Below are positions 22,003-32,728 of a stretch of DNA of 64,000 nt, one piece after another (within the stretch, counting starts at the first letter, position 1; every line of letters starts with the position of its first letter). The position numbers and the translations under genes are program-made. The DNA comes from Bathymodiolus brooksi (lineage: Eukaryota; Mollusca; Bivalvia; Mytilida; Modiolidae). The stretch spans positions 55,090,203 through 55,154,202 of the forward strand of contig OY804586.1 of the NCBI GenBank assembly GCA_963680875.1, in the 5' to 3' direction. The notes beneath the pieces were generated by a model. It made no database searches. It had not been told where the DNA came from and saw nothing but the letters and a program-made list of their open reading frames with translations.

Positions 22003-22582
22003 TGCGAATAAACTTTTTTAAAGATAAAAATCCAATACCAGGTGAGGTGAATTTTTTCTGGGGAGTTTTAATCAATGACTGTCTTTTCTTCCAGTCATAC
22101 ATCAAACAATTTAAATGTCCAACAATAGGATTCACCTGTAAATAAAGAGAATTGTATTAAAACAAGGAATACATTCCTTTTTCAAACTGCTTTCTCAATT
22201 CCAATTGAAACATGAGTAGTCTATTAGGTGGCCCGCCATCAAACGTTTATTGCACCAGGCTGTTTCGAGTACACCTTGTCAATGTAGGCACTCGAACAAC
22301 ATCTTTAGTGTAAAAGGAACCTATGAATTACATAAAAAGATGTCAATCCAAATATCAAACAATTACGATCACGAAAACCTCCAATCTACGTGACTACAAT
22401 CTATAAGCCTGGCGTAACGTGGCAAATCAAAATGTAATACAAATTATTTACCTCAAGGGTTTTCAAAACTTGTATACAAAGTTCAGTGGAAATAACAAAC
22501 ATTTTGTTTGTAATAAATATTTATGCATAAAAATAAATGGCGTAGCAATTTTGTATTTGTGATAGAATTATCTCCAGGTTTT
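22003..22582. other. No supported gene
   Basis: At 22076 an acceptor-like TTTCTTCCAG precedes a frame KCPTIGFTCK-stop, which looks WAP-like. The phase does not match exon E and no donor or partner is seen, so it is not called. Confidence 0.4.
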
Positions 22583-23015
22583 ATTTTGGTTTGGTTTATA
22601 GTGTTTAACACCACTTTCAACAATTTTACAGCTATATCGTGGTGGTCAGTTTTATTGGTTGAGGAAATAAGGTTAATAACAAAATTACCGAACTCCGAAC
22701 AATCTTTCAAAGGGAAAGTCAAAACTCTTATGTATATAAACAGACAAAATCAGTCAACAACCGGAAAACTGGAAAAACCGTAATGACCCTGACTTGGTAC
22801 AGGCATTTCGAAAGAAATGGTGGGTTGAATCAGATTAAAACCAGAGAAAACGACCGACCTGTCACAAGTGACTGACAAATTTTATCACATAATGTTTTAT
22901 CGAATACACCTCGCCATGAACAGGGTTCGAACTCACAATATTAGTGGTGATAGACACTTATTGTACAGGTAATTGTGAATCCAACTAGCATAGGATCACG
23001 ACCACGATGGTCCCA
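22583..23015 (-). mobile_element. SINE family B interrupted by a 170-bp insertion
   Basis: The SINE runs normally from the tail (22590) to TTGGTTGAGGAAAT. About 22671-22840 is foreign: GGTTAATAACAAAATTACCG to GGTTGAATCAGATT. The SINE then resumes at CCAGAGAAAACGACCGACCT and ends at the head near 23013. The foreign piece matches one inside the LINE at 39629-39915. Confidence 0.8.
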
Positions 23016-23349
23016 TAAACAAATGATGATAAAAATATAGTCAAATTCTTGCTCTGGCATGGACCATATTTCTCATCCTAAGGGAAGTAACTCATGTAAA
23101 ACTTATAATATTATAATCAATTAATGTTAGAGAAAACGAAAGTGCAATCAAGAATGGACACTGGCAACATTGGACACACAAGACACAGGACGAGGACAAA
23201 CACAACAAAAACAAAACACAACACAGAAAACTAAAAAGATGAGAAACATGGAATGTGCAAATTGTTTATTAATTATTTTACATTTAGGATGAAAGAATAA
23301 CTGTTGATATCGTTTTTTGACTAATTCGTGCATTTTCTCAAAATTTTGC

Positions 23350-23585
23350 AGAGTCCGTCGTGATCCTATGCCAGATTGATAAACAACTACCTGTGCAATC
23401 AGTGCATATCACCACTTAAGTTGTGAGTTCGAATCCCGCTCATGGCGAGATGTACTTGATACAACATTGTGATAAAGTTTGTCAGTAAATTGCTGCAGTT
23501 CGGTGGTTTTATGCTGTACCCCAGTTTCCTCCAATGTAAATGAAATGTTGTTGAAAGCAGCATTAAACACCTTATCCCAATTATT
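23350..23585 (+). mobile_element. SINE family B
   Basis: The head GTCCGTCGTGATCCTATGCC and B box GAGTTCGAATCCCGCTC lead to the tail GAAATGTTGTTGAAAGCAGCATTAAACACC. The CCGCCACGATATAGC block before the tail is partly lost. Confidence 0.75.
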
Positions 23586-23656
23586 GCAAATTAGTCTGTT
23601 TGGACAGCATTCGAAAGTTGAAGTCAAATATCAAAATTGGCAGTAGTTGTGTTACA

Positions 23657-23861
23657 TACTGTGAAAGTACTTTAATTCGTTGGCACCAATTTTCGTGGTT
23701 TCTACAAAATTCATTGATCCCTAGATTCTTCAATTTGTGGTTTCAAACACAACATGCTACAATCAATGGGTAAATTGTATTTCGTTGGATTTTAATCTTC
23801 GTGGTTGAAGTAAGTAAACCACGAAAACTAGAACCCTACGATTAATTATGATTTCACAGTA
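23657..23861. repeat. MITE with TACTGTGAAA ends
   Basis: TACTGTGAAAGTACTTTAAT at the left and ATTATGATTTCACAGTA at the right are inverted. Inside, CGTGGTTT and AAACCACG are also inverted. About 205 bp. Confidence 0.65.
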
Positions 23862-24059
23862 ATACTAACACAATTTCCCTTTTAAAAACAAGTTTTACTC
23901 TTTACCATGCGAGAGATCTCATGCAAGGTTTCAATATGGACACAAAAATATCCACTTCCGATTTGCTATAATGTGAATGTCCGTTAATGGAAACAAAATA
24001 AATACCTGGTATACAGAGCTTATATCATATATTACCGTAAATCTAATACAGTTACACTT

Positions 24060-24195
24060 GTTTTAAAAGAGGTTCAATTCATATGAAATTTTTATTTGAC
24101 AGGACAAGAAAAGGGTGACCTTTTAATACAGGTGACTGTTTAATAGAGGTGACTGCTTAATAGAGGTGATCGCATGGAGAGGTTTGACTGTATAT
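24060..24195. repeat. CAGTCAAACCTG-type MITE fragment
   Basis: Repeats of AGGTGACTGTTTAATAG and GGTGACTGCTTAATAGAGG end in GAGAGGTTTGACTGTATAT. Confidence 0.55.
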
Positions 24196-24235
24196 ATCAA
24201 CGGAAATCTAATATATAAAACAATGTATATTTCAG

Positions 24236-24481
24236 GATTGCTACCCACAAAAATATCCCGCTGATCCACGTCCAAATGCTACATGTTACCACTTCATCAA
24301 AGACTGTACGGACAATTCGTCTTGTCCTAAAAAAAAGAAGTGCTGTAAAGAAGGAGATTCTTATAAATGTCTTAAAACTGTGTATTATATCTGTGAATTG
24401 TTTTTTCTAAATAATATGTATTCTGCTGGTTCTTTCAGAGTATTTAACCCAAATTCCGTTTATTTGGTAAAAATAGTTTGA
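24236..24481 (+). CDS. WAP-domain gene, exon F (third WAP-like domain, likely 3' exon)
   Basis: The acceptor AATGTATATTTCAG precedes 24236. In phase 0 it reads D-C-Y-P-Q-K-Y-P-A-D-P-R-P-N-A-T-C, then KDCTDNSSCPKKKKCCKEGD and a later KC: six or seven WAP-type cysteines with the DC..C..CC order. This domain lies in a single exon, unlike WAP 1 and 2. The frame stays open to TGA at 24479-24481, but the last 35 codons have no WAP character and could be intron or read-through. No close AATAAA is visible. Confidence 0.65.
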   Translation, partial: DCYPQKYPADPRPNATCYHFIKDCTDNSSCPKKKKCCKEGDSYKCLKTVYYICELFFLNNMYSAGSFRVFNPNSVYLVKIV

Positions 24482-24935
24482 CTGGTTTTTTAATAATGTG
24501 TATTCTTCTGCTATTTCTTTTAGAGTATTTTGACATATTCCTTTAATATTTCATTGTCCTGGTATCTACTGTGGTTCCATAGCTCTTCAAGTACTGGTAT
24601 GGGGTTAAATAATGTATAATCTGCTATTTCTCTGAGAGTCTTTTCCAAAATTCTGTTTATTTGGAAAAAATATGTTGACATATTCTTTGAGTACAGTAAA
24701 ACCTGTCCTATGTGACCTTCAACTGGAACATTGAAATAGGGTCACATAAGACAGGTGATCACTATATACAGGTTTAATTAATATGAAAAGCACTGTGAAA
24801 GGAAATTAAAATGAAGGTCACATAATACTAGTTTTTGTTTAATGGAGGTGGTCACTAAAGCAGGTTTGACAGTATTTCAATGTCCTGGTATCTTCTCTGG
24901 TTCCATCGCTCTCCAAGTACTGGTATGAGGAAGGA
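24400..24935 (+). repeat. Local duplications and a CAGTAAAACCTG MITE
   Basis: Blocks such as TTTCATTGTCCTGGTATCTA and GCTCTTCAAGTACTGGTATG occur twice (about 24550-24602 and 24875-24927). Between them, 24688-24878 is bounded by ACAGTAAAACCTGTCC and GCAGGTTTGACAGT, a MITE of the family at 17268 and 24060. Confidence 0.65.
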
Positions 24936-25154
24936 TGGGCACCAGATCATCTATACAATGAATATTAATAGATATAATCTTTGCAATAGCGATAAAATTG
25001 TTCCAATATGACACGAATAGGACGTAAAATAATAGAAATAGTGACGTATCTAGCAGATTTTATTATTTAAATAACAACTCATTGATTTACCATTAATAAA
25101 TTGCATTAAAAATGATTTAGTTTTATATTTTGCATACATATTTCATTGAATTGC

Positions 25155-25432
25155 CAACTATGGTTGGTGTATGGTGTTTAATGCCATTTTCAGCAATATT
25201 TCAGTTATATCGTGGCGGTCAGTTTTATTGGTGGGAGAAACTGGAGTATCCGGAAAAAACCATCAACCTGTTGCAAGTCACTGACAAACTTTATCACATA
25301 ATGTTGTATCGAGTACACCTTGCTATGAATGGGGTTCAAGCTCACAACTGTAGTGGTGACAGACACTGATTGCACAGGTACATATAGTTGTAAATCCAAC
25401 TATCATACAATCATGACAACCCCCAAATATGA
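25155..25432 (-). mobile_element. SINE family B
   Basis: It has a full tail (GGTGTATGGTGTTTAATGCC on plus) and a middle with GGTCAGTTTTATTGGTGGGAG. The head ends AACTATCATACAATCATGACAACCCCC, with a short duplication (ACAGGTACATATAG). Confidence 0.78.
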
Positions 25433-25436
25433 AAAA

Positions 25437-25520
25437 AGCATTGGAAAGAAGAGTTTGAAGATACCAAAGGGGTAATCAGAATCCGTAAATTGAAGAAGAA
25501 CAGACAACAAAACAAAGTTA
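25437..25520 (-). repeat. Fragment of the 2003-2330 dispersed repeat, inverted
   Basis: AGAGTTTGAAGATACCAAAG and GTAATCAGAATCCGTAAATTGAAGAAG are the complement of the end of that repeat. A frame running on to 25813 starts in it and has no recognisable motif. Confidence 0.6.
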
Positions 25521-26004
25521 AAAAGACCAGTAGATTTGTGATTACCCATGTTGTACATTACAGCATATTAGTGAAAAAACAGCAGAGTATGTACTATCTA
25601 GGCGAATATTGGAATTTTAACTTTGAGCAGAGTAACAGTAAGCATAAAACCTGTTTTCATTTAGAATGTTGGTGTCTAAGCGAAAAAGAAGAAAGAATAA
25701 TCACTATTAGATCAGAATGGCTCTTGTCTCCTTTTGTTAAAACAAATACGTCGCTGGCAAGTCACGATTGGCTAAACTTGTTTTTCTTACATCATCCATC
25801 ATCTGTACCATAATATTATTTTTGTTGGGAATTCTTCATGCCAATAAATAATTTGTTCATTTAATTGGTTGCATTACAAAATCCTATTTCCATATCGACT
25901 AATCAGATCACATCTTTCATAATAGGTAAAATCAGGCTAATAGGACAATTTGAGTGTCTTTATGTTGTAATGAAAACTATTATTTACCGATCAGTTGGTT
26001 GGTT

Positions 26005-26238
26005 GGTTTGGTTTATGGTGTTTAATGCCACTTTCAACAATATTTCAATAATCGTGGCGGTCAGTTTTATTGGTGGAGAAAACCGGAGAAAACCACCAAC
26101 CTGTAGCAAATCACTGACTAACTTTATCACTTAATGTTGTATCAAGCAGACCTCGCCTGTGCAGGATGTTAGTGGTGATATGCACTGATTGCATATGTGG
26201 TTTTAATCCAACTACCATACGATCACGACTATGATGAC
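26005..26238 (-). mobile_element. SINE family B, part of the head deleted
   Basis: On plus: GGTTTGGTTTATGGTGTTTA, GTGGCGGTCAGTTTTATTGG, ATCACTGACTAACTTTATCAC. The region around the B box is shortened (CTCGCCTGTGCAGGATG). It ends CATACGATCACGACTATGATG. Confidence 0.75.
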
Positions 26239-26780
26239 ACCGTCTTTTTATATGATTAACCAACGTTTTGAACAAAAAATAACTTGCAACATCCAATCCT
26301 TGCTGGTGGTATGTTGCAACAAATTTCTCTTTTTACCTGTGCCATTGTCCAAGAGACATATCACAGTGCAATGTGTTTTGCTTACTGTATTATTAATAGC
26401 GATATGTAAATTAGTGTCTTTTTTATTAAGAAAGCAAATGTGAATCTGGTGAATTACATTGAAAATATGTTCTAAGAAAACGTGCAACAGAAAGGTAGAT
26501 CTCTAAATTACTAAATTAGTGTATATGAGCACGTTTTTGTGTTAACCTTTATCGGGTACACACCAAGCCGAGAGATTGGATAGCCAATTAATTTAAAAGT
26601 TTTTGGTAGCATGAAAACCAATTAAATGGCTCAAGACTAAATGACAGCCAAAATTTTAAATCAAAGAGAAAATAACATTAAACAGTATTTGCTGATATTT
26701 TCACTGATCTTTAATTATTTAAATATACCTAAAAGTAGATGCACTTTGACCTATATCGCATTTTATAATTTATCCTTAAA
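26239..26780. other. No gene seen
   Basis: AT-rich, with no recognised element. Overlapping frames on both strands have no motif. Confidence 0.4.
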
Positions 26781-26784
26781 AGTT

Positions 26785-26815
26785 TTAAAGTTGCGTTAAA
26801 CACCATAAGACCTAA
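26785..26815 (+). repeat. SINE tail fragment
   Basis: AAAGTTGCGTTAAACACCAT abuts the 3' end of the LINE below but points the opposite way. Confidence 0.55.
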
Positions 26816-27780
26816 GCTTACTTAAAAGTTTCATATTTTGAAGTACATCATCTAAACTGACCATATTCAGGTTTGAGCAAATAAACAAGCATCTTATATC
26901 TAGATGCATGTAAATTATGTAGTAGCCTCCTGTTCTGAAATTCCATTTGTGACCAAGTTTGAATGTGTTCCTTATTCCGGATCAGGTTACTACAGTCTAA
27001 CATAGTCTGTATTTTCTTTTGGATGTTAAAAGTGTCCAAATTTATTCGATGCCGATCATATAGTATAAAGCTAATTTCAGTTATTACTGGATCTCTAACT
27101 ATCGAAAGAGCAGGACATTGAAGGATGAAGTGTTCAACTGTTTCGTCGTCTTTTCCACATATTAAACAGATACTGTCGTTGCCATTTTTCTTTATAGCTG
27201 CTTTACTAGTTTGTAGAAGATACGTTCCAGTTATTAACTTCAATTTCACCGGAATTCTGTCTACATCTCTTGCTGATTTACAGTTGATTCTCAGGAGATT
27301 ATGGATTCCTTTATAATTGGGTTTCCAACATTTAGGTATTGAAGATTTTTATATAATTTCTTTGTTTCCAGGAGTTGTGTTTTCCATTTAAAATTAATTG
27401 CTTTATTGACAGTCCTTTTCCACTCTTCTTTTTTAACAGGATTTTCTAGTAGTATAATTGGATCTTCCAGATCATATTTCAAAAGTAGCTTCTTTATTTC
27501 CATAAACCAGCTTTTACTATTGTTGTTTTTAATGGAGAGTTGCCGTCTCGCAATTTCTTTTTGTAGAGAGCTATCGTTTAGGTTACAAATGTTATTATCA
27601 AAAATAAGTGCTTTATACTCAATTTGTAATTAAAATGGCCAAATTCCAATTAGGATATATACTGCACAGTCAGGTGCATTTTTCGGCAACGACAGTATTT
27701 GTTTCAATATTTTCTTTTGAAATAACTCCATTTTTGCGGTATGTGTTCTTGAAGGAAGCAGTATTTCCATTCCATATAAA
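26816..27780 (-). pseudogene. APE-type LINE, C-terminal region
   Basis: On the minus strand after the MITE (27780 down): a frame with YGMEILLPSRTH and LPKNAPDCAVYILIGIWP, then a stop near 27633. The next segment has SWFMEIKKLLLKYDLEDP and WKTQLLETKKLYKNL (27503-27291). The last (27249-26848) has a zinc knuckle C-L-I-C-G-K-D-D-E-T-V-E-H-F-I-L-Q-C-P and ends at TGA near 26848. This region follows the reverse transcriptase in several mollusc LINEs. It is broken by a stop and at least one shift. Confidence 0.75.
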
Positions 27781-28050
27781 GGAACGACCATTTAACTTGA
27801 AGGGGGGGAGGGTGGTTATGGTTTTTTTCTAAAAAAATATTCTGATTCCCAATGTTGCTGAACAAAATATTCTGATTTTGGTGGAGACAAAAAAAATCTG
27901 ATTCAGAGTTTTTGCCATATATCCTAATGTTAAATTTTGCGCGACAAAAAAAAATATTCTAACTCTTGTGTTGTCCGAAATAAATTTTCTGAACGAAAGA
28001 AAATAACATAACCCCCCCCCCCCCCCCCTTCAAGTTAAATGGTCGGTCCC
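27781..28050. mobile_element. MITE with 28-bp TIRs and G/C homopolymer edges
   Basis: GGAACGACCATTTAACTTGA followed by GGGGGGG at the left, and the inverse CCCCCCC, TTCAAGTTAAATGGTCGGTC at the right. Inside are runs such as AAATATTCTGATT. It splits the LINE between LFKTCAAYIICI and YGMEILL. A diverged half copy is at 61574-61665. Confidence 0.85.
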
Positions 28051-28302
28051 TAATACATATAATAATATAGGCAGCACATGTTTTAAAAAGTTGTATGGAG
28101 GTTTCGGGGTCTAGCACATTGTGTCCATGTAATCCAGAAGCCTTAAGACTATAGGTAGTTCTTCTTGCTTTCTTAATATTTTACTCTACATTTATTTCCA
28201 TGGTTTTTGCGATTGTAAATGCTCGCTGAGATGGGTTCTTCATTTTCATAATACATGTAAGTGGTTGTATACGTAATTTAATCATAGCCTCAAGTATTTT
28301 AT
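28051..28302 (-). pseudogene. APE-type LINE, reverse-transcriptase edges fused by deletion
   Basis: On the minus strand from 28302: NKILEAMIKLRIQP and NPSQRAFT, the second conserved block of the reverse transcriptase. Soon after comes KARRTTYSLKASGLHG and NVLDPETSIQLFKT, which belongs past the palm. The catalytic palm (the A and C boxes) is missing between them, so this copy could not encode an active enzyme. Confidence 0.7.
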
Positions 28303-28876
28303 TTAAAGGGGCATTAGCTACGATTTTGACCAAAAAACTTATATGTTTTAGAAATTGGTAAATAGCATTAAAATGATGAAATAAAGGTAAATATTTCACA
28401 TTAAGCAGCTTATCGAACCACTTTTCGCCTTTTGAGAACGAAAATTACTATCGATTAGTTATTTCCTTGCAAGCAAATAATTTGACCTCGTTTTTTCCGT
28501 ATGCAACTGACCTTACTAGTGACAGGTAAAAACGAATAATTTGTATTTTGTCGCTTATTAACTGCAAACTTGCATGGTTCTTTGTCCGTAATTAACACCG
28601 ACTAAAAGCAGATTCACAAAAATAAGAAATAAGTGCATTGCTGTACTGATTTAATGACGATTCAACAAACTCCGTAAACAATGTCGATAATTAATAAGAT
28701 GGCGTCCATCCCTTGATCGATCTCAAAACACGAGCAGTTGCACGATTTTTCCCCGATGCGCGTACATTTCATAACATTTATAAGTTACAGAAACACGTTT
28801 TATTAAGGCATCAATCATATCTGATAGTTTTTACGGGTAATAAAAAATTACGATTTGGCAGATAATACCCCTTTAA
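28303..28876. mobile_element. Non-autonomous DNA element, TTAA target duplication
   Basis: TTAA stands at 28303-28306 and 28873-28876. The element (28307-28872) begins AGGGGCATTAGCTACGATTT and ends ...GCAGATAATACCCCT, imperfect TIRs. It sits between the two reverse-transcriptase blocks (ITVLPVLK and KILEAMIK), and removal restores a continuous frame there. TTAA duplications are typical of piggyBac- and Kolobok-type elements. No transposase is encoded. Confidence 0.8.
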
Positions 28877-29460
28877 GACAGGTAGTACAGTAATTCCTCT
28901 ATAGTAATTTGTCAGCTTCTTACTTCCTTTCTTCTTAAAGACTGGGGAAAATAGCCCTTTCTTAATAACATTAGGCACTTCTCCATTATTGAGCATTGTG
29001 TTATAAAGTGTAGCAGAAAGTCCAAAATTACCTCATCGGCGTTAAGTAAATGTTCAATTGTGATACCAAAAATGTCAGGTGATTTTTCTTTATTTAAAAC
29101 ATCCATGGCTTTCCTTAAATCTTCTACGGTTATAATAGGGGTCTCTTGATTCTTAACTATTTCCTCAATATGCTGTACTTCATTCCTGCATAGGAAGTGA
29201 TATTGCTCATCGTAGTTGTCATTTTTGTTGGGAGTTGACAATTCTAGGAAATGTTCTCTAAAATCAAGCGCAATTTGATCTGGGCCATAGTACATTTTAA
29301 CTTCTAGCTCCGAGGTACCGTTGGAACATTTTCTTTCGTTGTTCACTAGTTGATGAAATAATTTAGTATTTCCAGTACGGGCATTCATTATATCTTCCTT
29401 TACTTTTGCTGATTTAACTGCCTGTTCCACTCTAACTGATTTCCGTAGCTTACTTTTACA
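28877..29460 (-). pseudogene. APE-type LINE, reverse-transcriptase N-terminal part
   Basis: On the minus strand: VKEDIMNARTGNTKLFHQLV, DQIALDFREHFLELSTP, VEDLRKAMDVLNKEKSPDIFG (the pre-palm 'K.SPG.DG' block, with changes), HLLNADEVI. After a shift near 28995: FSPVFKKKGSKKLTNYYRGI. These motifs place it in the LINE reverse-transcriptase family. It continues the endonuclease upstream. Confidence 0.8.
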
Positions 29461-30480
29461 GCTTTACTTGGTTTTTATTAATTCCCCCTCATTTGGTTTT
29501 CCAGCCTCTCTCCATTCTTTATGGGCCATTCTGGTGTCTTTTAATGCTTTTTTAATTTCTTCATTCCAAACCTTTTGGTTTATTTTTGCGATGTTTTCTA
29601 GCATGTATTAACTCGGCTACAGATTCAGTCAAAATGTTCGTGAAAGCTTTAGCGGACTTTTCGGTATTTCCTCCCATAAGAAGTTTGTTGTTTTCTGTCA
29701 TTTTAAATCTAGTATTATCTCTATATTTGTCGGTATCTAGTTTATCCCATTTAACTCTGATAGTTGTTTTAGGTTTCTGATGAGTACTACTTTTTATTAT
29801 TTTCCATGAATACTTTCAGAGTAATCGCTATAGGATGATGGTCGAAGTTATTTGATGGCATATCTAGTATGGTCTTCTTTTGACTACAGTATTGGTTTGA
29901 TGCATCAATAAGAAAATAGATTTCGGAACAATCTTGGCCTTTAGAGTTTACAAACGATTTCCTGTTCATAGTAAAAATTAAATTGTTCTCATCAATACAA
30001 TCTAAACTATTCTTTTTCTACTATTTACAGCTTTGTTTGACAGATCTTCGTTTATGTCCCCGCCAATCACAATGTAGTGTGTATGTTGATACCTTTGCAG
30101 TAATTCATTCAACAAATCGACTGTTTCGTGATATCCGATCGTTTTCTCTCTTCCTCCAGAAGTTGGCATATAGACACATATAATAAGGATAGGTTTGCTA
30201 CTAATTTGGTTTACTTCTATACACTGTATCCTTTCATTTCCTACTTCCACCATTCCCACAATTTGGTCTAAATCTTTATGCCCAAAAATTCCTACTCCTC
30301 CATATCCTCTCGGTAGTTTATTTTGATTTATTTCTTCATATTTATCTACACCTTTTCCTACATGACATAGGTCATTGTGTATTTCTCCTAGTTGGTACAA
30401 TTGGCATTGATACAGCCAGTGCTCTTGAAGTAATATAATATTTGCATGTCGCATTAAGTCACATATTGCTAAGGTACTAG
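29461..30480 (-). pseudogene. APE-type LINE, endonuclease domain
   Basis: On the minus strand 30454-30002 carries apurinic-type endonuclease motifs in order: NIILLQEHWLY (metal-binding E), GYGGVGIF, CVYMPTSGG, IVIGGDINEDL. A break at 30002 is followed (29969-29787) by DMPSNNFDHHPIAITL, the C-terminal (S/N)xxDH signature. Such domains nick the target DNA to prime reverse transcription. At least one frameshift separates the parts. Confidence 0.82.
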
Positions 30481-31516
30481 TTTTTTTTTATGTTTTTACA
30501 GTTGTACAAAGCAATAGAAAGGCGATTTGTTGCTACCTTCTGAGTCTTACGTGTTGAGCATAGGCTAAAAAATGCTGGTTTTGCACATGATGTAGATATG
30601 CTATATCAGTTCGCGACATTGGTTGTACGCATGGCATAGCCAAGGAGCCACTTCAACTGTGAGACATCACTGGGTTTTCTCTAAAATATAACAATTGCCC
30701 GACGAGTTGAGTTGCTTGTGAAGTTTTCTGATGTATATGTTCCATTTTGGGCATTTGATCAGTTGTCCTCCTTGGGTTTACTTTCTATTGTGTATGAACT
30801 ATTCCAGTGTTCATACAGTCATTATTTTCAGCAATATTTTGAAATTCGGTTTTATGTTCAATGTCTGCTTGTTCATAGTGTACTAATGTAAATTGCCTAT
30901 CTCTGGTATTTTCATGAGTATTGATCTTCTCAGATGTCGGTTTCTGCTCTGAATTGGCACTTTGGACATTTTGAATGAGTATTACTTGTGTTTTGTTCAG
31001 TAATAGTAGTAACCATGTTGTTCTCAAGCTGCTGAAGTTGCTTGTCTATTTGTTTGAGTACAAAAGATGTAACCCTATATTTTATGGAATGCAGTAAGCT
31101 GTTGTTGTCAGGAGCTAAATTTTGATTTATAGTATGATAATCATGGTGTTGAGGATTGTTATGGGTGGTTTTGTCTTCTATTTGTTTAATTCGTCTTTGG
31201 AAAGTCATGATATGCATGCTAAGCTCTTGATTTTGATTTTCTAACTTAGTTACATAACTCATAAGGTTAGTGCGGTCTTTACTATTTTCATTCAATAATT
31301 GTTCTTTTAGATCCAGATCTTGCTCCCATTTCTTACGCTTAAGCTCTTCTGATCTCAACTGAGCGGTACTTTCAGGAATATTATTAATGCTCTGGTTCTT
31401 GTTGTCTTTATTAGTATTTTCTTGTTCAGCTGTATTTTCAAGTTCATTACTACTTTGATCTTTTTGATTGTTTATATGATTATGACCAATACAAGCATAG
31501 CAGGTTGTAAGGCTAT
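30481..31516 (-). pseudogene. APE-type LINE ORF1, C-terminal coiled-coil part
   Basis: On the minus strand 31358-30930 reads a charged segment (SEELKRKKWEQDLDLKEQ, LMSYVTKLENQNQEL) with heptad-like leucines, then low-complexity Q/N. Upstream, TCYACIGHNH carries the last CxxC of the split PHD finger. ORF1 proteins of LINEs bind RNA. Confidence 0.65.
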
Positions 31517-32728
31517 TTACCGTATTTTACGGACTATCGGTCGATGGGGATGATAGGTCGAATTGCTGCTTTTCGGCTAAATTTTTGGGTAAATACTAAG
31601 ATAGGTCGAAGCATTCCATAGGTCGAGGATGCCGATGACAACTTGGGTAAGTATTGTCACATTAAACTTTTTGTGTTTTTTTTTTACATCGGTAAACATT
31701 TGTCCTATATCGATGTTCTTCGGTAAGTATATGTAAGCATTAACTCAAGAATACTACTCTAATGTGTCATAAACGAAATAATTATGAAAATTAAATAAAA
31801 TAAAATTTTGTTTTTAAACTTGTTTTTTATGAGGAGTCTGGTTTGTAAAGCCAGACATCGATGACATTCAAATCAGGCCATCTGTGGGTGTCACAATAGA
31901 TGATACACGGATGTTCATACAATAAAATAATGAAGCTGTCAAAACAATGTATCACCTTGTTCAGCTTTATTGACATACCTTTAAACTGTGTTTAATTAGT
32001 AGTGCACAAATTATGTGATCGTCTCGGTCCAGTCAATCAGCTGATCAGGATAATTAAGTGCCGACTGATGTTCACATGTGTTGATTATCTCATGGGGATT
32101 ATTTTATTTGTTCCTAATTGACCAATTCAAGTGTAGAACATTCTAGTTTAACGAAATCGATAATTATTTTCCAGTATGTTTAGTATAAAAAGTTTGTTCT
32201 CCACGTGTATTCAAATTATTGTGAGATGTAGTGCAATCGCCATTTTTTACTAAAACCCCGTGCGCATGCTCGTGGTAGATGGAAAACCTATATAGCTATA
32301 TTTAGATATTTTGTGACAATAATTTTATATTGTAAAACGATCCACCCTGTGATTTTTTTTCAACAACATACATTTTTTATAGTATATATTTTATTATACA
32401 ATTCAATATTGAACTGATTTTCGCTAACACTTCAATCATTGAATATTATTGATTTTTTTCGGATGTTGAACATTTTTTCCCCGGAATTGCACCCCTTGTT
32501 AGTATACTTTTATTCCCTAAGAACATCGATGATTTCAGTCTTCTTATTCAGAAAAAAAACCTACAGCAAATTCAAGGTATACTGTAAACAAAATCGTTAT
32601 TTTTATCGAGATTTTTTCTTAGGGATTCCAGATTTTTTTAACTTCATCCTTGTATAGGTCGAGGTGGACGATAGGTCGAAGCCAGCGTGTTGATGAAAAA
32701 AAATATCGACCTATCGTCCGTAAATTAC
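31517..32728. mobile_element. Non-autonomous DNA element, TTAC target duplication
   Basis: TTAC at 31517-31520 and 32725-32728. The ends CGTATTTTACGGACTATCGG (left) and the inverse of CTATCGTCCGTAAA (right) are TIRs. GATAGGTCGA-type motifs are repeated just inside both ends (about 31552, 31599, 31620; 32656, 32671). The 1.2-kb interior is AT-rich and lacks a recognisable transposase. It splits the LINE ORF1 within its second PHD finger. Confidence 0.8.

Noticed and set aside
22077..22145. WAP-like KCPTIGFTCK-stop exon after TTTCTTCCAG
   Set aside because: Phase does not match exon E and only two cysteines are present; likely chance.
26785..26847. SINE tail next to the LINE 3' end as proof of a LINE-SINE partnership
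   Set aside because: The tail is in the opposite orientation to the LINE, so it is an adjacent truncated SINE.
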